Notes under the pieces: model-generated | What the model was told of the DNA's origin: nothing | The model's input: only the letters and a program-made list of their open reading frames with translations | The model's database searches: none | Part shown: one piece after another, positions 19,110 to 28,542 of the stretch | Layout: each line of letters begins with the position of its first letter | Numbering within the stretch: position 1 is the first letter of the stretch | Assembly: GCF_023736115.1 (NCBI RefSeq) | Contig: NZ_JAKQZC010000002.1 | Span: forward strand, 186,001-250,000 | Length of the DNA: 64,000 nucleotides | Direction of reading: 5' to 3' | Origin: Salinicola avicenniae | GTDB lineage: Bacteria > Pseudomonadota > Gammaproteobacteria > Pseudomonadales > Halomonadaceae | Translations under genes and position numbers: made by a program

Positions 19110-20237
19110 TCAATCGAAGTCGATCACCTGACGGATCGCTTCTCCCTTGGCCAGCCGGTCGAATCCCACGTTGATCTCGTCCAGTCTCAGCCGATGCGTC
19201 AGCAGGCGATCGACGGGCAGACGACCTGATTGGTAAAGCGCGATGTACTCCGGTACGTCCAGCGACGGCACGTGACCACCAAGATAGGAGCCCTTCAACG
19301 TACGTTCCTCGGCGACCATGCGCGTCGGGCTGATCGCCAGGCGCACGTCCGGATGCGGCAGGCCGGAGGTGACGGTCGTACCGCCACGCCCGGTCGATTC
19401 GTAGGCGAACTCCAGGGCTTTCGCCACACCCGCAAACTCGGCGGCAATATCGACGCCGCCACCGCTGATGTCCCGCACCTGGGCCACCGCGTCGGGGTCG
19501 CCGCTGTTGACGATATGGGTCGCGCCCAGCGCCTTCGCCGTCTCCAGTTTGTCCGGCGCGATATCCGCGGCGATCACCTGGCGTGCGCCTCCGCCCACCG
19601 CGCCCATCACGGCAGCCAGCCCGACACCGCCGAGCCCGACCACCAGGACAGACTGACCGAGGCGCAGGCCCGCGGTATGCACCACGGCACCGACGCCCGT
19701 CAGCACCGCACAGCCGAAGAGCGCGGCGATATGAAACGGTAACTCGGGATCGATCTTGGTCAGCGAACGACGCGAAGCGACGGTGTACTCGGCGAAGCCC
19801 GACACCCCGATATGGTGATAGACCTTCTCGCTACCCTTGTGCAAGCGCAGCCCGCCCCCCAGCAGCTCACCTGCCGTGTTGGCCTGCGCACCCGGCTGGC
19901 AAAGCGCCGCGCGACCGGAAAGGCAGGAGGCACAGGTACCGCAGCTCGGCGCGAACGAGAACACCACGTGATCGCCGGGCACCAGATCGGTGACGCCCTC
20001 GCCCACCTCGGCCACCTCACCGGCCGCCTCATGGCCGAGCACCATCGGCAGCGGCCGCGGGCGGTCGCCGTTGATGGTCGACAGATCCGAATGGCAAAGA
20101 CCCGCGGCGCGGAGCTTGACCAACACCTCACCCGGTCCCGGTCCATCGAGTTCGACCTCTTCCACCGACAGCGGCAGAGATTCAGCGTAGGGCTGCGGTC
20201 GCTCCATCTCGTGGATCACGGCGGCACGTATCTTCAT
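19110..20237 (-). CDS. Zinc-dependent alcohol dehydrogenase
   Basis: Medium-chain dehydrogenase/reductase of 375 residues. Catalytic zinc ligands: Cys in GLCHSD and His-Glu in LGHEAAGEV. Structural zinc: the four-cysteine lobe CGTCASCLSGRAALC. NAD-binding motif: VVGLGGVGLA. The domain layout fits class III/aryl-alcohol type enzymes; the substrate cannot be assigned. I start at ATG 20237 (CAGGAGAG upstream); 36 further in-frame codons upstream overlap the permease gene and are unlikely. It lies 31 bp downstream of the permease gene and is probably co-transcribed with it. Confidence 0.88.
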   Translation of the reverse strand: MKIRAAVIHEMERPQPYAESLPLSVEEVELDGPGPGEVLVKLRAAGLCHSDLSTINGDRPRPLPMVLGHEAAGEVAEVGEGVTDLVPGDHVVFSFAPSCGTCASCLSGRAALCQPGAQANTAGELLGGGLRLHKGSEKVYHHIGVSGFAEYTVASRRSLTKIDPELPFHIAALFGCAVLTGVGAVVHTAGLRLGQSVLVVGLGGVGLAAVMGAVGGGARQVIAADIAPDKLETAKALGATHIVNSGDPDAVAQVRDISGGGVDIAAEFAGVAKALEFAYESTGRGGTTVTSGLPHPDVRLAISPTRMVAEERTLKGSYLGGHVPSLDVPEYIALYQSGRLPVDRLLTHRLRLDEINVGFDRLAKGEAIRQVIDFD

Positions 20238-20268
20238 GCAGACTCTCCTGTGGCAGAACCGGATCGCC

Positions 20269-21675
20269 TCACTCAGCGGGCTTCCGGTCGGAAGGCTCGG
20301 ACGATGCCGGTTCGGAGGCATCGCTCGCGGTGAAGGTGTTGTCATCCTCGCCCTGGAAGAAGCGGCGGCCGTAGATCAGCAGGCAGAGTGCCACGCCGAC
20401 GGCAAAGGCCCAGGCCGCCCCCTTGGTGGCCAGTACCGCGGCGATCACGCCGGCAATGCCCAGATCGCGCTGGCTACGTGCGGCTAGTACGCCGATGCGC
20501 ACGCTGACATAGCCCTGGATCAACAGCGTCAAGGCCAGTGCCACGCCGAGAATCGGTTGCACCAGACTGACGATCGGCAGCAGCAATAGTCCGGTATTGG
20601 TTCCCCAGCGGAAGGAACCGGCGCCGCCGAAGATCGAATCCATCGCCCGCCGCCCTTCCTTGAAGCGCTCGACGATAACGACATGCATCGCCGCCCACAG
20701 CGGACCACACATCGCCACGTCCGGGCCGATCACACTCATCGTCGCGTTACGCCCACCGAAGATGAGATGCGCGCGGTTGGGTGAATACTCCACGCGCTCG
20801 TCGCGACGCACCACATCGGCTTCATCCAGTAGCGCCTTGCCCTGGAGCACATCACCGAAGACCACGATATAGGCGGCCAGCACCGTGGGAATCGCCTGCA
20901 GAAACATCGGCAACGGCGGCAAACCAAGCCCGAATAGCGTGTACTCCTGCCACAGCGTCGCGAAATCCGGCGAGACGAAGCCCCACTCGATCGTTGGCCA
21001 GGGCGCTTCCGCGAACAGCGGCGCAATGATGATGGCGACCACGATGATCGGGAAAATGCCCAGCTTGCCGACGAGCGACCAGAGCGGATGCGAAGTCTTC
21101 AACTGGGAAAAATGCCGGGAAAAAAGCAGATAGAAGGCCGCGCCGATGGCAATCGAGATCGTCCAGGGGAAGCTGTCGAAGCGCCCCCCCACCTCGAATA
21201 CCGTCATCACCGCGGCGATGCCGGCGCCGATGATGATCCCGGCCCTGAGCGCCGGCGGCACCAGCCGGACAACGCGCGTCGAGAGACCCGACGCACCCAA
21301 GCCGATGCAGAAGATCCCGAGCATCATCTGAAACGCGATCAGCGCGTGGATCCGCTCCGGGCCCTCAGGGAAGGTTTGGCAATAGGCCATCAACAGCGGG
21401 ATGGCGGGCGTGATCCAGCCGGGCACGACCGGGTCGCCCAGCAGATGGTGAGCCAGATAGAGAAAGCCGTTGAGCAGCACCACCGCCAGCGCCACCTCGA
21501 ATGGCATCCCCAGCAGCTCGGTCATCAACGGGATCGCCGCCAGGTCCACCGCACACATCAAAAGCCCCTGGCAGTAGTCTGGCCACTCGAAGCGGTAATG
21601 CCAGAAAGGCAGCCGCACCTTGAACGGGCCGAGCGGCCAGTAGCGTGTCTCTCCATCCTCGCGACGACGATCCAT
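20269..21675 (-). CDS. Multipass permease, NCS2-like (substrate unknown)
   Basis: 468 residues with about twelve hydrophobic segments. Features resembling nucleobase/ascorbate (NCS2) transporters: a conserved loop GDPVVPGWITPAIPLL after TM3 and LVPPALRAGIIIGAG in the middle. Similarity is weak, so the family call is tentative. An acidic/serine-rich tail ends the protein. ATG 21675 has AGGAGGGG at good distance; the upstream ATG at 21711 has none. It is followed at 31 bp by the alcohol dehydrogenase, suggesting uptake and oxidation of one compound. Confidence 0.6.
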   Translation of the reverse strand: MDRRREDGETRYWPLGPFKVRLPFWHYRFEWPDYCQGLLMCAVDLAAIPLMTELLGMPFEVALAVVLLNGFLYLAHHLLGDPVVPGWITPAIPLLMAYCQTFPEGPERIHALIAFQMMLGIFCIGLGASGLSTRVVRLVPPALRAGIIIGAGIAAVMTVFEVGGRFDSFPWTISIAIGAAFYLLFSRHFSQLKTSHPLWSLVGKLGIFPIIVVAIIIAPLFAEAPWPTIEWGFVSPDFATLWQEYTLFGLGLPPLPMFLQAIPTVLAAYIVVFGDVLQGKALLDEADVVRRDERVEYSPNRAHLIFGGRNATMSVIGPDVAMCGPLWAAMHVVIVERFKEGRRAMDSIFGGAGSFRWGTNTGLLLLPIVSLVQPILGVALALTLLIQGYVSVRIGVLAARSQRDLGIAGVIAAVLATKGAAWAFAVGVALCLLIYGRRFFQGEDDNTFTASDASEPASSEPSDRKPAE

Positions 21676-21941
21676 CTCGGCCCCTCCTCTTCCCTGGTCA
21701 ACGACGCCCATCCAGCCTATGCGTATTTACGCGTAGGGTGGCTGCGACTTTGGTCGCGCCGCCGGCGGCGGCCTCCAGGTATCGTCATCGGATCGGGCAC
21801 GGGACATGACCGCTGGCAGCGACTACGCTATGGCCCTGACGCACTCGTCCAGCAGACGCCAGACAGTCACCTCGGCGTCGCTCGTGCCGAGCGTTAGCCC
21901 ATCGATCCATCGCGCACTGACCGCCAAGGAGCAATCATCGC

Positions 21942-22361
21942 ATGTGGCGCCGACACCAGTTTTCGCTGAAGCCCCGCTCACGCGGCTTTCATCTCGTGAC
22001 CCGGGAAGTGCTCGACGCGCTACCGGATCTGGTCGAAATCGACACCGGCCTGCTGCACCTGCAGCTGATGCACACCTCGGCGTCGCTGACCCTCAACGAG
22101 AACGCCGATTCGGATGTCCGTCACGACATGGCCCTGTTTGCCGACAAGCTGGCACCGGCCAACCTCGCCGGCATGCGCCACACGCTGGAGGGGCCGGACG
22201 ACATGCCCGCCCACGTGCTGGCTAGCCTGTTCGGCACCGAACTCACCATAGCCGTCGAGCGCGGCGAGCTGCTGACCGGCACCTGGCAAGGCATCTGGCT
22301 AGGCGAGCACCGCGAACGGGGCGGCACCCGGCGGGTCACCGCCACGCTACTGGGCGAATAG
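21942..22361 (+). CDS. yjbQ: YjbQ-family protein
   Basis: 139 residues of the UPF0047 fold. Motifs: FHLVTREV near the N terminus, the signature HTSASLTLNENADSDVRHDM, and the C-terminal GTWQGIWLGEHR. E. coli YjbQ has weak thiamine-phosphate synthase activity in vivo; its true role is unsettled. AAGGAG precedes the ATG. It is a single gene, convergent with the dehydratase gene, and a tandem repeat separates them. Confidence 0.92.
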   Translation: MWRRHQFSLKPRSRGFHLVTREVLDALPDLVEIDTGLLHLQLMHTSASLTLNENADSDVRHDMALFADKLAPANLAGMRHTLEGPDDMPAHVLASLFGTELTIAVERGELLTGTWQGIWLGEHRERGGTRRVTATLLGE

Positions 22362-22407
22362 CGACACGGCTCGACAGCCCTGCGTGATGGGCTAGCTCGT
22401 GCCGATA

Positions 22408-22452
22408 GTGCAATCCACCACAGCGCAATCCATCACAGTGCAATCCACCACG
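22408..22452. repeat. 15-bp tandem repeat, three units
   Basis: Three consecutive 15-bp units with consensus GTGCAATCCACCACA. The first and third differ only in the last base; the middle unit has two changes. The array lies between convergent yjbQ and the dehydratase gene and ends 8 bp before the dehydratase stop. Confidence 0.9.
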
Positions 22453-22459
22453 GCCGCCG

Positions 22460-24214
22460 TCAGTGAGAATGACGCGGCACCTCGGACCCGCGGCAACCAC
22501 GCAGGAAATCGAAGTCGCACCCTTCGTCGGCCTGCAGCACGTGCTCGATGTAGAGCTGGCGATAACCGCCGCTGCTGGCGATCTGGTTCGACGCCGCCGT
22601 CGGGTCGGCCGCCGCCAGTCGACGTGCGATCTCATCGGCATCAACCTCGAGCTCCAGCGAGCCGGTGTCGCAGTCGAGCGCGATCATGTCGCCATTTCGT
22701 ACGGCCGCCAGCGGGCCGCCGGCTGCCGCTTCCGGCGCCACGTGCAGCACCACGGTGCCATAGGCGGTGCCGCTCATGCGCGCGTCCGAGATACGCACCA
22801 TATCGGTAATGCCCTGCTCGAGGATCTTCGGCGGCAGCCCCATGTTGCCGACCTCGGCCATACCGTGATAGCCGCGCGGCCCACAATGCTTCATCACCAG
22901 GATATCGTCGGGCTCGACGTCGAGGTCCGGATCGTTGATGCGCGCCTTGTAGTCGTCGAAGTTCTCGAACACCACAGCCCGGCCGCGATGGGTCATCAGC
23001 TCGGCCTTGGCTGCCGAGGGTTTGAGCACGGCGCCGTTAGGGGCGAGATTGCCGCGCAGGATGCACATGCCACCGTCTTCCCGCAGCGGATGGTCGAGCG
23101 GACGAATGACGTCGTCGTTGTAGAGTGGTGCATCCTGCACATTCTCCCAGAGCGTCCTGCCGTTGACGGTGAGCGCATGCTTGTGGGGTATCCGATCCGC
23201 CTCGCCGAGCCGCCGGAGCACAGCCGGCAACCCGCCGGCATAGTAGAACTCCTCCATCAGATAGCGGCCGGACGGCTGCAGATCGACGAGCGTTGGCGTA
23301 CCGCGGCCGACGCGACTCCAGTCGTCCAGCGTCAGGTCGACGCCGATGCGCCCGGCGATCGCCTTCAGATGGATCACCGCATTGGTCGAACCGCCGATCG
23401 CCGCGTTGGTACGAATCGCGTTCTCGAACGCCTCGCGGGTCAGGATCTTCGACAGCCGTAGGTCCTCGTTCACCATCTCGACGATGCGATTGCCGGAGAG
23501 GTGCGCCAGCACATAGCGGCGCGAGTCGACCGCCGGAATCGCCGCATTGTGCGGCAGCGACACACCCAGCGACTCGGCCATGCACGCCATCGTGGAAGCC
23601 GTGCCCATGGTGTTACAGGTACCGGCGGAACGTGACATGCCGGCTTCCGCGGCCATGAAGTCATGCATCGAGATCTGCCCCGCCTTGACCTGCTCGGAGA
23701 GCTGCCACACCACGGTGCCGGAGCCGATGTCCTGGCCCTTGTGCTTGCCGTTGAGCATGGGCCCGCCGGTGACCACGATCGCCGGCACGTCGCAGCTCGC
23801 CGCCCCCATCAGCAGCGACGGCGTGGTCTTGTCGCAGCCGACCAGCAACACCACGGCATCGATCGGGTTACCGCGAATGGCTTCTTCCACGTCCATGCTG
23901 GCGAGATTGCGCGTGAACATCGCGGTCGGCCGCAGGTTCGACTCGCCGTTGGAGAATACCGGGAACTCCACCGGGTAGCCGCCGGCCTCGAGCACCCCCT
24001 TCTTGACGTGCTCGGCAAGCTTGCGGAAATGCGCGTTGCAGGGCGTCAGCTCCGACCAGGTATTGCAGATGCCGATGATCGGCTTGCCCTGAAATTCATG
24101 GTCGGGAATCCCCTGGTTCTTCATCCAGCTGCGATACATGAAGCCGTTCTTGTCGGCGGTGCCGAACCATTCCGCCGAACGCAGCTTGCGCGGGGTATCC
24201 TGTGAGTCACTCAT
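22460..24214 (-). CDS. araD: IlvD/Edd-family sugar-acid dehydratase, L-arabonate dehydratase-like
   Basis: Iron-sulfur dehydratase of 584 residues that turns an aldonate into its 2-keto-3-deoxy acid. Cluster-ligand cysteines lie in WSELTPCNAH, VGCDKTTPS and SAGTCNTMGTAS. The N terminus RKLRSAEWFGTADKNGFMYR is typical of pentonate dehydratases (L-arabonate type) rather than IlvD or Edd. ATG 24214 has AGGAGGAAGAG upstream; the longer frame is rejected. It follows the gntP-family gene by 108 bp and is likely in one operon with it. D-fuconate, D-galactonate or D-xylonate are alternative substrates. The araD symbol is used here as in bacterial oxidative arabinose pathways, not for ribulose-5-P epimerase. 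Confidence 0.85.
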   Translation of the reverse strand: MSDSQDTPRKLRSAEWFGTADKNGFMYRSWMKNQGIPDHEFQGKPIIGICNTWSELTPCNAHFRKLAEHVKKGVLEAGGYPVEFPVFSNGESNLRPTAMFTRNLASMDVEEAIRGNPIDAVVLLVGCDKTTPSLLMGAASCDVPAIVVTGGPMLNGKHKGQDIGSGTVVWQLSEQVKAGQISMHDFMAAEAGMSRSAGTCNTMGTASTMACMAESLGVSLPHNAAIPAVDSRRYVLAHLSGNRIVEMVNEDLRLSKILTREAFENAIRTNAAIGGSTNAVIHLKAIAGRIGVDLTLDDWSRVGRGTPTLVDLQPSGRYLMEEFYYAGGLPAVLRRLGEADRIPHKHALTVNGRTLWENVQDAPLYNDDVIRPLDHPLREDGGMCILRGNLAPNGAVLKPSAAKAELMTHRGRAVVFENFDDYKARINDPDLDVEPDDILVMKHCGPRGYHGMAEVGNMGLPPKILEQGITDMVRISDARMSGTAYGTVVLHVAPEAAAGGPLAAVRNGDMIALDCDTGSLELEVDADEIARRLAAADPTAASNQIASSGGYRQLYIEHVLQADEGCDFDFLRGCRGSEVPRHSH

Positions 24215-24322
24215 TCTCTTCCTCCTCGCGCTGCCGATTGACGGCAGCGAATAGTCACGACCCAAAAACAGCCACGATCAGACACAGTCACGCTCCCTCT
24301 ACAGGCTCGTCACGCGCGCGCC

Positions 24323-25723
24323 TCACAGCAGCGAGAACGCCAGCCATGCCAGGCCGAACGCCATCAGCGAGATCCCGATGGACACCAGCGTCCAGGTCTT
24401 GAGCATGGTCTGGGTATCCACGCCTAGAAACCGTCCCACCAGCCAGAAGCCGGAATCATTGACGTGGGAGTAGCCGATGGCACCGGCGACAATCGCCACG
24501 GTCACGCAGGCCGCCGGCAACCCGGCCAGGCTCGCATCGCCCAGCACCACCGGCGCCATGATGCCAGCGGCCGTGGTTCCGGCGACGGTGGCCGACCCTT
24601 GCGCAATGCGAATCACGGCAGCGATCACGTAGCCGGCGACAATCACCGGCAGACCCAGTGCCTGCAGGCTCTCCGCCAACGCGTCGCCGATGCCGCTGGC
24701 GGTCAGCACACCACCGAACATGCCGCCCGCGCCGGTGATCAGAATGATCGAACAGACCGGCGAGAGCGCCTGCTCGACGATCTCGTTGATCGACTCCATC
24801 GCACCGCGCTCACGGTGCCGTAGCACCAGCAGCCACATCGCGATACAGGTGCTGATCAAGAGCGCGATCGGGGTTTCGCCGATCAGCATCAGCGCCGCCA
24901 CCAGCGGGTTGTCGCCATCCAGCGCCCCGCTCTGCACTAGCGTGGACAATCCGGTATTGAGGAAAATCAGCGCCAGCGGCAGCAGCAGTACCAGCAGCAC
25001 CGTGGTGAAGGCCGGACGCTTTGCCGTCGGCACCTCGGCGCTGTCGCTTCCCATGAAGTCGGGCACCGGCTGAAACGGCGTGCGCTTGGCCAGCGCCAGC
25101 GAGAGGCGGTAGCCCATGACATACCAGGTCGGCAACGCCACCAGCAGCGCCACGAACAGCACCTGCCCGATATCCGCCTCGAGGAATACCGCCGCGGCAA
25201 CGGGCCCGGGGTGCGGCGGCATCAGCGCATGCATGACCAGAAAGGCACCTGCCGCCGGTAACCCGTAGAGCAGCAGCGACGCCTTCAGTTCGCGGGCCAC
25301 CGAGTAGATGACCGGCAACATCACGACGAAGGCGGCGTCGAGAAAGATCGGAAAGCCGAACAGCAGACAGGCAATCGACAGCCCCAACGGCGCCCGTTCG
25401 CGACCAAACAGACGAATCAACGTATCGGCCAGCACCCGGGCGCCGCCGGACACCGCCACCAGACGGCCCAGCACGGCGCCGAAGCCGATCAACAGCGCCA
25501 CGTTGCCGAGCGTCGTGCCGAATCCGTCGAGCAGCGTCGGTAGCAGGTCGGCGACCGAGATGCCGGTCGCCAGCGCCGTCGCGATACTGACGATGACCAG
25601 CGCGAAGAATGGGTGCAGACGTACCCGGATAATCAGTATCAACAGTACAGCGATCGCCGCGGCGGCAATCGCCATCAGCCCCAGCGTGGAAAGTTCCGCC
25701 GCCGCTTTTGCAGTCTCTTGCAT
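24323..25723 (-). CDS. Gluconate:H+ symporter family (GntP) permease
   Basis: 466 residues with about twelve hydrophobic segments. Family motifs: GFGAVLGRLVAVSGGARVLADTL, the FGFPIFLDAAFVVMLPV loop and MPPHPGPVAAA. GntP members import aldonates such as gluconate, galactonate or fructuronate. The neighbouring dehydratase suggests a pentonate. ATG at 25723 has AGGAGG five bases away; GTG at 25726 is the alternative. A 14-bp palindrome lies 107 bp upstream. Confidence 0.9.
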   Translation of the reverse strand: MQETAKAAAELSTLGLMAIAAAAIAVLLILIIRVRLHPFFALVIVSIATALATGISVADLLPTLLDGFGTTLGNVALLIGFGAVLGRLVAVSGGARVLADTLIRLFGRERAPLGLSIACLLFGFPIFLDAAFVVMLPVIYSVARELKASLLLYGLPAAGAFLVMHALMPPHPGPVAAAVFLEADIGQVLFVALLVALPTWYVMGYRLSLALAKRTPFQPVPDFMGSDSAEVPTAKRPAFTTVLLVLLLPLALIFLNTGLSTLVQSGALDGDNPLVAALMLIGETPIALLISTCIAMWLLVLRHRERGAMESINEIVEQALSPVCSIILITGAGGMFGGVLTASGIGDALAESLQALGLPVIVAGYVIAAVIRIAQGSATVAGTTAAGIMAPVVLGDASLAGLPAACVTVAIVAGAIGYSHVNDSGFWLVGRFLGVDTQTMLKTWTLVSIGISLMAFGLAWLAFSLL

Positions 25724-25829
25724 CACGTCCTCCTAACGACCGCCACGGCTTCGGCTTGGCGTGCGCGCCGTGGAGGTGGAGAGACGTTAGCGCTGCAATC
25801 AATAACCGGGAAATGCCATCATTTGCCAT

Positions 25830-25843
25830 TATCGATATCGATA
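25830..25843. promoter_or_regulatory. 14-bp palindrome upstream of the gntP-family gene
   Basis: TATCGATATCGATA is a perfect inverted repeat in the gntP promoter region, preceded at 25811-25830 by a 10-bp direct repeat containing TGCCAT. It is a candidate operator for the transporter-dehydratase pair; no regulator is named. Confidence 0.4.
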
Positions 25844-25945
25844 TTGTTATCAGGAGACGAGCATCCAGCGGCAACCCGCGACCTTGTCATACATTTACCC
25901 GCGCGCAGCGCGACCAAAGTTGCAGCGTGACTGCGACACCAGCGC

Positions 25946-26953
25946 CTAGCCCCCACCGGCCCGGCGACTCTGCTTCCAGCGGTCGAACATCACGGCCAGC
26001 AGCAGAATCGCTCCGCGCACCAGATACTGATAGAACGTCGGTACGTTGAGCAGCCCCATGGCATTCTGCACGCACCCCATGATCAGAACGCCGACCAGCA
26101 CCCCGGTAATCGAGGCAACCCCCCCGGAGAGCGAAACCCCGCCGAGTACGCAGGCCGAGATGACGGCAAGCTCGAGCCCCAGGGAGGTGTTGGGATCGCC
26201 CAGCCCCATGCGTGACGTCAGCAGAACGCCGGCAATCCCCGCCACCAGCCCCTGCAGGGCGAAGACCGTGATCTTGAGACGACGGACATTGACCCCGGCC
26301 AGACTGGCCGCCTCGGCATTACCGCCGGTCGCCAGCGTATTACGACCGAAAGCCGTCAGGTTGAGCACCACGCCGAAGACCACGAAGCAGCCAATCATGG
26401 TCCAGACCGGTAGCGTGAGCCCAAGAAATGCCGCGCTACCGAGATCGAAAAACCCGGGCACCGTGATCATCACGGCGTCACCGCCGGAGGTGATATAGGC
26501 CAGGCCCCGGACGAACTCCATCGCTGCCAGCGTGGCGATCAGCGAATTGATTCCGAAACGCGCCACGACGAAGCCGTTGAAGGCGCCGACCGCCGCTCCT
26601 GCGCCTATCCCGACAGCCACGCCGATCAGCACGCTGCCGGTATTCGAGGTCACCACGGCAGCGACCACTCCGGTAAAGGCAACGATCGAGGCCACCGACA
26701 GATCCACTTCGCCGAGCGCGAGCACCATCATCATGGTGGTGGCAATGGTGCCGATCAGCGTGACCGAGAGCAGCAGCCCCACGATATTGCGACCGGTCAG
26801 AAAATCGGGCACCAATACCGATAGCCCGATGAACAGCAGAATGAAGATCGCGATCAGGCCCGAAGTATCCAGCAGGGTGCGCAGCGGCTTGGGCAAGCCG
26901 CGCCGCGCTTGCTGGGTCATCGCGGGACGCGCGGCCATCTTGTCACTACTCAT
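25946..26953 (-). CDS. araH: Sugar ABC transporter permease AraH-like
   Basis: Inner-membrane subunit of a CUT2 (ribose/arabinose type) importer, 335 residues. About ten hydrophobic segments follow a cytosolic N terminus; the family loop ALGEVDLSVASIVAFTG and EAASLAGVNVRRLK (ATPase contact) are present. It starts MSSDKMAARPAM. The 5' end is unusual: the ribosome site and start are tandemly duplicated (see 26951-26990). It is the third gene of araF-araG-araH. The substrate is inferred from AraF. Confidence 0.92.
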   Translation of the reverse strand: MSSDKMAARPAMTQQARRGLPKPLRTLLDTSGLIAIFILLFIGLSVLVPDFLTGRNIVGLLLSVTLIGTIATTMMMVLALGEVDLSVASIVAFTGVVAAVVTSNTGSVLIGVAVGIGAGAAVGAFNGFVVARFGINSLIATLAAMEFVRGLAYITSGGDAVMITVPGFFDLGSAAFLGLTLPVWTMIGCFVVFGVVLNLTAFGRNTLATGGNAEAASLAGVNVRRLKITVFALQGLVAGIAGVLLTSRMGLGDPNTSLGLELAVISACVLGGVSLSGGVASITGVLVGVLIMGCVQNAMGLLNVPTFYQYLVRGAILLLAVMFDRWKQSRRAGGG

Positions 26954-26990
26954 GACGAAGTCTCCTGTGTCATGACGAAACCTCCTGTGG
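26951..26990 (-). repeat. 20-bp tandem duplication of the araH ribosome-binding/start region
   Basis: Two 20-bp units, each reading ACAGGAG-n6-GTCATG on the minus strand and sharing 15 or more bases. The upstream copy has a perfect AGGAGG and starts a 7-codon mini-ORF (MTQETSS) whose TGA overlaps the real araH ATG (ATGA). Confidence 0.9.
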
Positions 26991-27038
26991 CAGGCGGCGG
27001 TGGGGAATTCGTAATGTGGGAAAGTCTCGGGGCGGCGA

Positions 27039-28532
27039 TCAGGCCGGTAGCGCCAGGCCCAGCAGGCGTTCGGGCGTCGCCGACTCACGCGGCACGATGT
27101 CGATCAATTCACCGTCGCGCATGACGCCGATGCGATCGCAGATCGAGCTGACCTCGGCGAGATCGCTGGAGATCACCAGCACGCCCTTGCCCTGTTCGGC
27201 CAGATCGTAGAGCAACGAATAGATGTCCCGCCGTGCGCCGACATCGATCCCGCGGGTCGGTTCGTCCATCACGAACAGGTCAATTTCCTCGGCCAGCCAG
27301 CGGGCGAGAATCACCTTCTGCTGGTTGCCACCGGAGAGATTGGCGATCGGCGTTCGCGGCCCAGGCGTCTTGATGCGCAACTGGCGAATGTAGGCCTGCG
27401 TATTGCGGGTCTCGCGTTGCGCATGGCGAAACACGCCCCAGCGTTTGAAGAAGCGCCGGCAACTGATGTTGAGGTTGTCCGAGACGCTGGCAACCGGAAA
27501 GATGCCCTGGGATTTGCGGTCCTCCGGGCACATGGCGATACCCGCCCGAATCGCGTCGCCCGGGGTGCCGAAGCGGCGGGCATCACCGCCGAACTCGACG
27601 CGCCCGCCCGTGGCTTGCGCCGCGCCGCAGACCAAGCGCATCAACTCGCTGCGCCCGGCGCCGACCAGACCGAAAAGCCCCAGCACTTCGCCGCGGCGTA
27701 TCTCGAGGCTGACCGGTGCCCGCACACCGCGTCCTTCCAGGCGGTCGATGCGCATCAGCACGTCTCCCGCGTCACGCGTGCGATAGCCGTAGACATCCTC
27801 GATCTCGCGTCCGACCATCTCGCTCACCAACGTGTCGTGATCCAGCCCGTCGAGCGAGTCATGGGTGCGAATATGGCGACCGTCCCGAAACACCGTGACC
27901 GCATCGCACATCTCGAACACCTCCTCCATGCGATGCGTGACATAGAGCACGACTCGCCCCTCGTCGCGCAGGCGCGCCACGATACGCTTGAGATGGCGAA
28001 TCTCCTGGACCGAGAGTGAACTGGTCGGCTCATCGAAGGCGATGATGCGAGCGTCTCTCAGCAGCGCGCGGCCGATCTCGATCATCTGCTGCTGGCCGAT
28101 CGACAGCTCGCGCACCTTGGTGGCAGGAGAAATGCCCTCCTCGCCCAACTCCTCGAGAATGGTCATCGCCCGCTCGCGGAGACGCCGACGGTCGAGGAAG
28201 CCACGCCGGACTGGCAGCTGGCCGAGCAGCAGGTTCTCCGCCACCGACAAGTTCGGCGACAGCGTCAGTTCCTGATAGATGATCGCGATGCCGTGCCGAA
28301 GCGCCTCGCGCGCATTGATGAAGACGATCGGCTCGTCGTCGATCCACAGGCGACCGTCGCTCACGCGGTTGACGCCGCTCAACACCTTCAGCAGTGTCGA
28401 CTTGCCCGCACCGTTCTCGCCCATCAAGGCGTGCACTTCGCCCCCTCGAGCGGTGAAACTCACACCGTCGAGCGCTTTGACGCCAGGAAACTCGACGGTA
28501 ATGCCATCGACACGCAACGTGGTCTGGGACAT
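27039..28532 (-). CDS. araG: Sugar ABC transporter ATPase AraG-like
   Basis: 497 residues with two fused ABC domains, as in AraG/RbsA/MglA. N-terminal Walker [10 protein letters not shown] and signature [11 protein letters not shown]. The second domain has the usual degenerate P-loop ([11 protein letters not shown]) and signature [12 protein letters not shown] with Walker [18 protein letters not shown] 28532 has AGGAGG upstream. The araF stop lies 10 bp ahead. It energises import through AraH. Confidence 0.94.
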   Translation of the reverse strand: MSQTTLRVDGITVEFPGVKALDGVSFTARGGEVHALMGENGAGKSTLLKVLSGVNRVSDGRLWIDDEPIVFINAREALRHGIAIIYQELTLSPNLSVAENLLLGQLPVRRGFLDRRRLRERAMTILEELGEEGISPATKVRELSIGQQQMIEIGRALLRDARIIAFDEPTSSLSVQEIRHLKRIVARLRDEGRVVLYVTHRMEEVFEMCDAVTVFRDGRHIRTHDSLDGLDHDTLVSEMVGREIEDVYGYRTRDAGDVLMRIDRLEGRGVRAPVSLEIRRGEVLGLFGLVGAGRSELMRLVCGAAQATGGRVEFGGDARRFGTPGDAIRAGIAMCPEDRKSQGIFPVASVSDNLNISCRRFFKRWGVFRHAQRETRNTQAYIRQLRIKTPGPRTPIANLSGGNQQKVILARWLAEEIDLFVMDEPTRGIDVGARRDIYSLLYDLAEQGKGVLVISSDLAEVSSICDRIGVMRDGELIDIVPRESATPERLLGLALPA

Positions 28533-28542
28533 GGAACGCCTC

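Noticed and set aside
22408-22452. Short CRISPR-like array
   Set aside because: Units are directly adjacent with no spacers, and no cas gene is present; the same holds for the other tandem arrays.
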